DNA of 8,215 bases from Candidatus Hydrogenedentota bacterium. Lineage in GTDB: Bacteria; Hydrogenedentota; Hydrogenedentia; Hydrogenedentales; SLHB01. The stretch spans positions 1 through 8,215 of the forward strand of contig PUOI01000317.1 of the NCBI GenBank assembly GCA_003552765.1, given 5' to 3'. How positions within the stretch are numbered: the stretch's first letter is position 1; each line of letters starts with the position of its first letter. The notes below the pieces were generated by a model. It was not told where the DNA came from and ran no database searches. It saw only the letters and a program-made list of their open reading frames with translations. The translations under genes and the position numbers were made by a program. Positions 6,973 to 8,215 of the stretch are shown piece by piece.

Positions 6973-8215
6973 ATGAGCACGGACCAACTCACAATCCGTG
7001 GCATTATTGCATGGACCCTCATCATCGTCTTGACCGGCGCCGCCATCCTCGGGGGGTGTTTGTGGTCCCTCTCTCGGCAGATAGCGTCCCAGAAGGAAGG
7101 ACGCCGGGAGAAACCGCCCAGCGATCCCACGCAGGAACTGGCCGCGATGGGCTTTCCCGCGTCGCTGGAGGCGGTGGAAGCGTGGTACATGGAAGGCGCG
7201 CCGCCAGACGGGGACAACGCCGCGCCGGTGTACCAGGCGGCGTTTGACGCCTATCGGAACCCGGAACCGGCCACCGTGCCGGATTTGCCTTTTGTCAGCC
7301 CCAGCGCCGTGCTGGAATCCGGCGAATCGATGGACGCAGCCATGCGGTCCGCCATCGAGGCCTATACCGAACGAAACGCCGAATCCATCGCGTTGCTTCA
7401 CGAAGCGGCGGATAAACCGGCGTGCCATTGGCCCTTCTCGCCCCCAAACGAGAATGACTCGGAACACACCTGGCGCACCGTGGGCGCCGTACGCTTACTG
7501 GGCATGAACGCCGTGTTGTTGGCGGAACGCGGCGAATTCGATGAGGCCTGGACCTGTCTGCATAGCGCGTTGATGGCCCTCCGGGTTGTCGAGGGTCACC
7601 CCTTCGCGCAAGATGTGGCGTCGTACGCGGAAGGCTTGGAGACGGTGAACGCCGCGTTCGGCCATGTGCTCAGCCGCGCGCCCGCCACGGATGAAGTCGT
7701 GGAGTCGCTCCGGGTAGGGAGCCGGCATCATGAGACCTGGGCGCGCCGCGTGTTGTGGGCGGAGTACGCCTTGGACGTGGAACTTGGCCGCGCGCTTGAA
7801 TCCGAGCCGCCGCGCCACGAAGCCACGGATGTCTGGGCTGCGTGGGGTCTGTCCGAGGGGTTGGAAGCGCTGGAGCGGAAGGCGATCCCCCGCGTCCTGC
7901 ACATGCGGGCGCTGCGACAGTATTTGTACAGACTCGGCCAGGGGACAATCTATCGGCGGACCGAATGGTTTAACGACTCCTATCTGGACGCTTTCAAGGC
8001 GGCGGAGAACGTGCTTCGGGCGGAACTGGCGCTGAAAGGCATGCGCTGCGCCGCCGCCATCGCCGCCTATCACGCTGACCACGCCGAGTGGCCTGCCCGT
8101 CTGGATGACTTGGTCCCCGAATACGCGGAAGCCCTGCCCGCCGATCCGTTTAGCGGCGAACCTTTCGCATACACCGTGGAGGACCACGGCTTCTCGCTCT
8201 CCACGACAGGCATCA
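6973..8215 (+). CDS. Membrane-anchored protein of unknown function, truncated at the window edge
   Basis: An open frame of at least 414 codons runs off the right edge with no stop. I do not recognise a named family. Residues about 10-33 (IIAWTLIIVLTGAAILGGCLW) form one hydrophobic segment after a short N-terminus with a single Arg, so an inner-membrane anchor with the bulk outside is likely. Cys29 after LGG is a poor lipobox, which makes a lipoprotein possible but less likely. The body is helix-rich, acidic and full of Ala, Glu and Trp, with stretches such as RLLGMNAVLLAERGEFDEAW reminiscent of a TPR-like helical hairpin. The C-terminal part (from about residue 357) reads AAIAAYHADHAEWPARLDDL and LPADPFSGEPFAY, a pattern I know from large sets of hypothetical proteins in Planctomycetes and relatives and from pseudopilin-like C-termini. 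Codon use and GC content look like the neighbours. It is transcribed separately from ackA. Confidence 0.85.
   Translation, partial: MSTDQLTIRGIIAWTLIIVLTGAAILGGCLWSLSRQIASQKEGRREKPPSDPTQELAAMGFPASLEAVEAWYMEGAPPDGDNAAPVYQAAFDAYRNPEPATVPDLPFVSPSAVLESGESMDAAMRSAIEAYTERNAESIALLHEAADKPACHWPFSPPNENDSEHTWRTVGAVRLLGMNAVLLAERGEFDEAWTCLHSALMALRVVEGHPFAQDVASYAEGLETVNAAFGHVLSRAPATDEVVESLRVGSRHHETWARRVLWAEYALDVELGRALESEPPRHEATDVWAAWGLSEGLEALERKAIPRVLHMRALRQYLYRLGQGTIYRRTEWFNDSYLDAFKAAENVLRAELALKGMRCAAAIAAYHADHAEWPARLDDLVPEYAEALPADPFSGEPFAYTVEDHGFSLSTTGI

Overview
The window is GC-rich bacterial DNA (about 60% G+C by eye) with four complete or near-complete genes and one gene cut by the right edge, all on the + strand. 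It carries a two-component sensor and regulator pair, then the acetate kinase pathway genes pta and ackA, then a roughly 620-base spacer with a large nested palindrome, and finally the 5' part of an unrecognised membrane-anchored protein. The lineage cannot be fixed from this sequence. The C-terminal segment of the last gene (YHADHAEWPARLDDLVPEY... LPADPFSGEPFAY) is a style I associate with Planctomycetes, Hydrogenedentota, Lentisphaerae and relatives, so a member of those groups is my best guess (inference).

Region 1 (1-3686): a soluble histidine kinase (PAS-PAS-GAF-like-HisKA-HATPase) overlaps by ATGA the gene for an NtrC-type response regulator (REC-PAS-AAA+ sigma-54 activator-Fis HTH). 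The second PAS domain of the kinase is strikingly FixL-like and keeps the positions of the haem-ligand His and the haem-pocket Arg, so oxygen or another gas is a plausible signal.

Region 2 (3687-3969): a compact regulatory region. It holds a 13-base perfect palindrome suited to be an activator site, a weak IHF-like match, and a textbook GG-N10-GC sigma-54 promoter about 70 bases before the pta start codon. Region 3 (3970-6352): pta and ackA, separated by 46 bases and closed by a strong GC-rich hairpin.

Taken together, the window reads as a self-contained circuit. A FixL-like sensor would phosphorylate a sigma-54 activator, which would switch on the adjacent pta-ackA operon, so that acetyl-CoA is turned into acetate with ATP gain, perhaps when oxygen falls. 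The individual parts are visible in the sequence. The wiring and the signal are inference.

Region 4 (6353-6972) has no convincing gene. Its main content is an imperfect, nested inverted repeat of about 200 bases, probably a dispersed REP-like element. Region 5 (6973-8215) is the truncated last gene.
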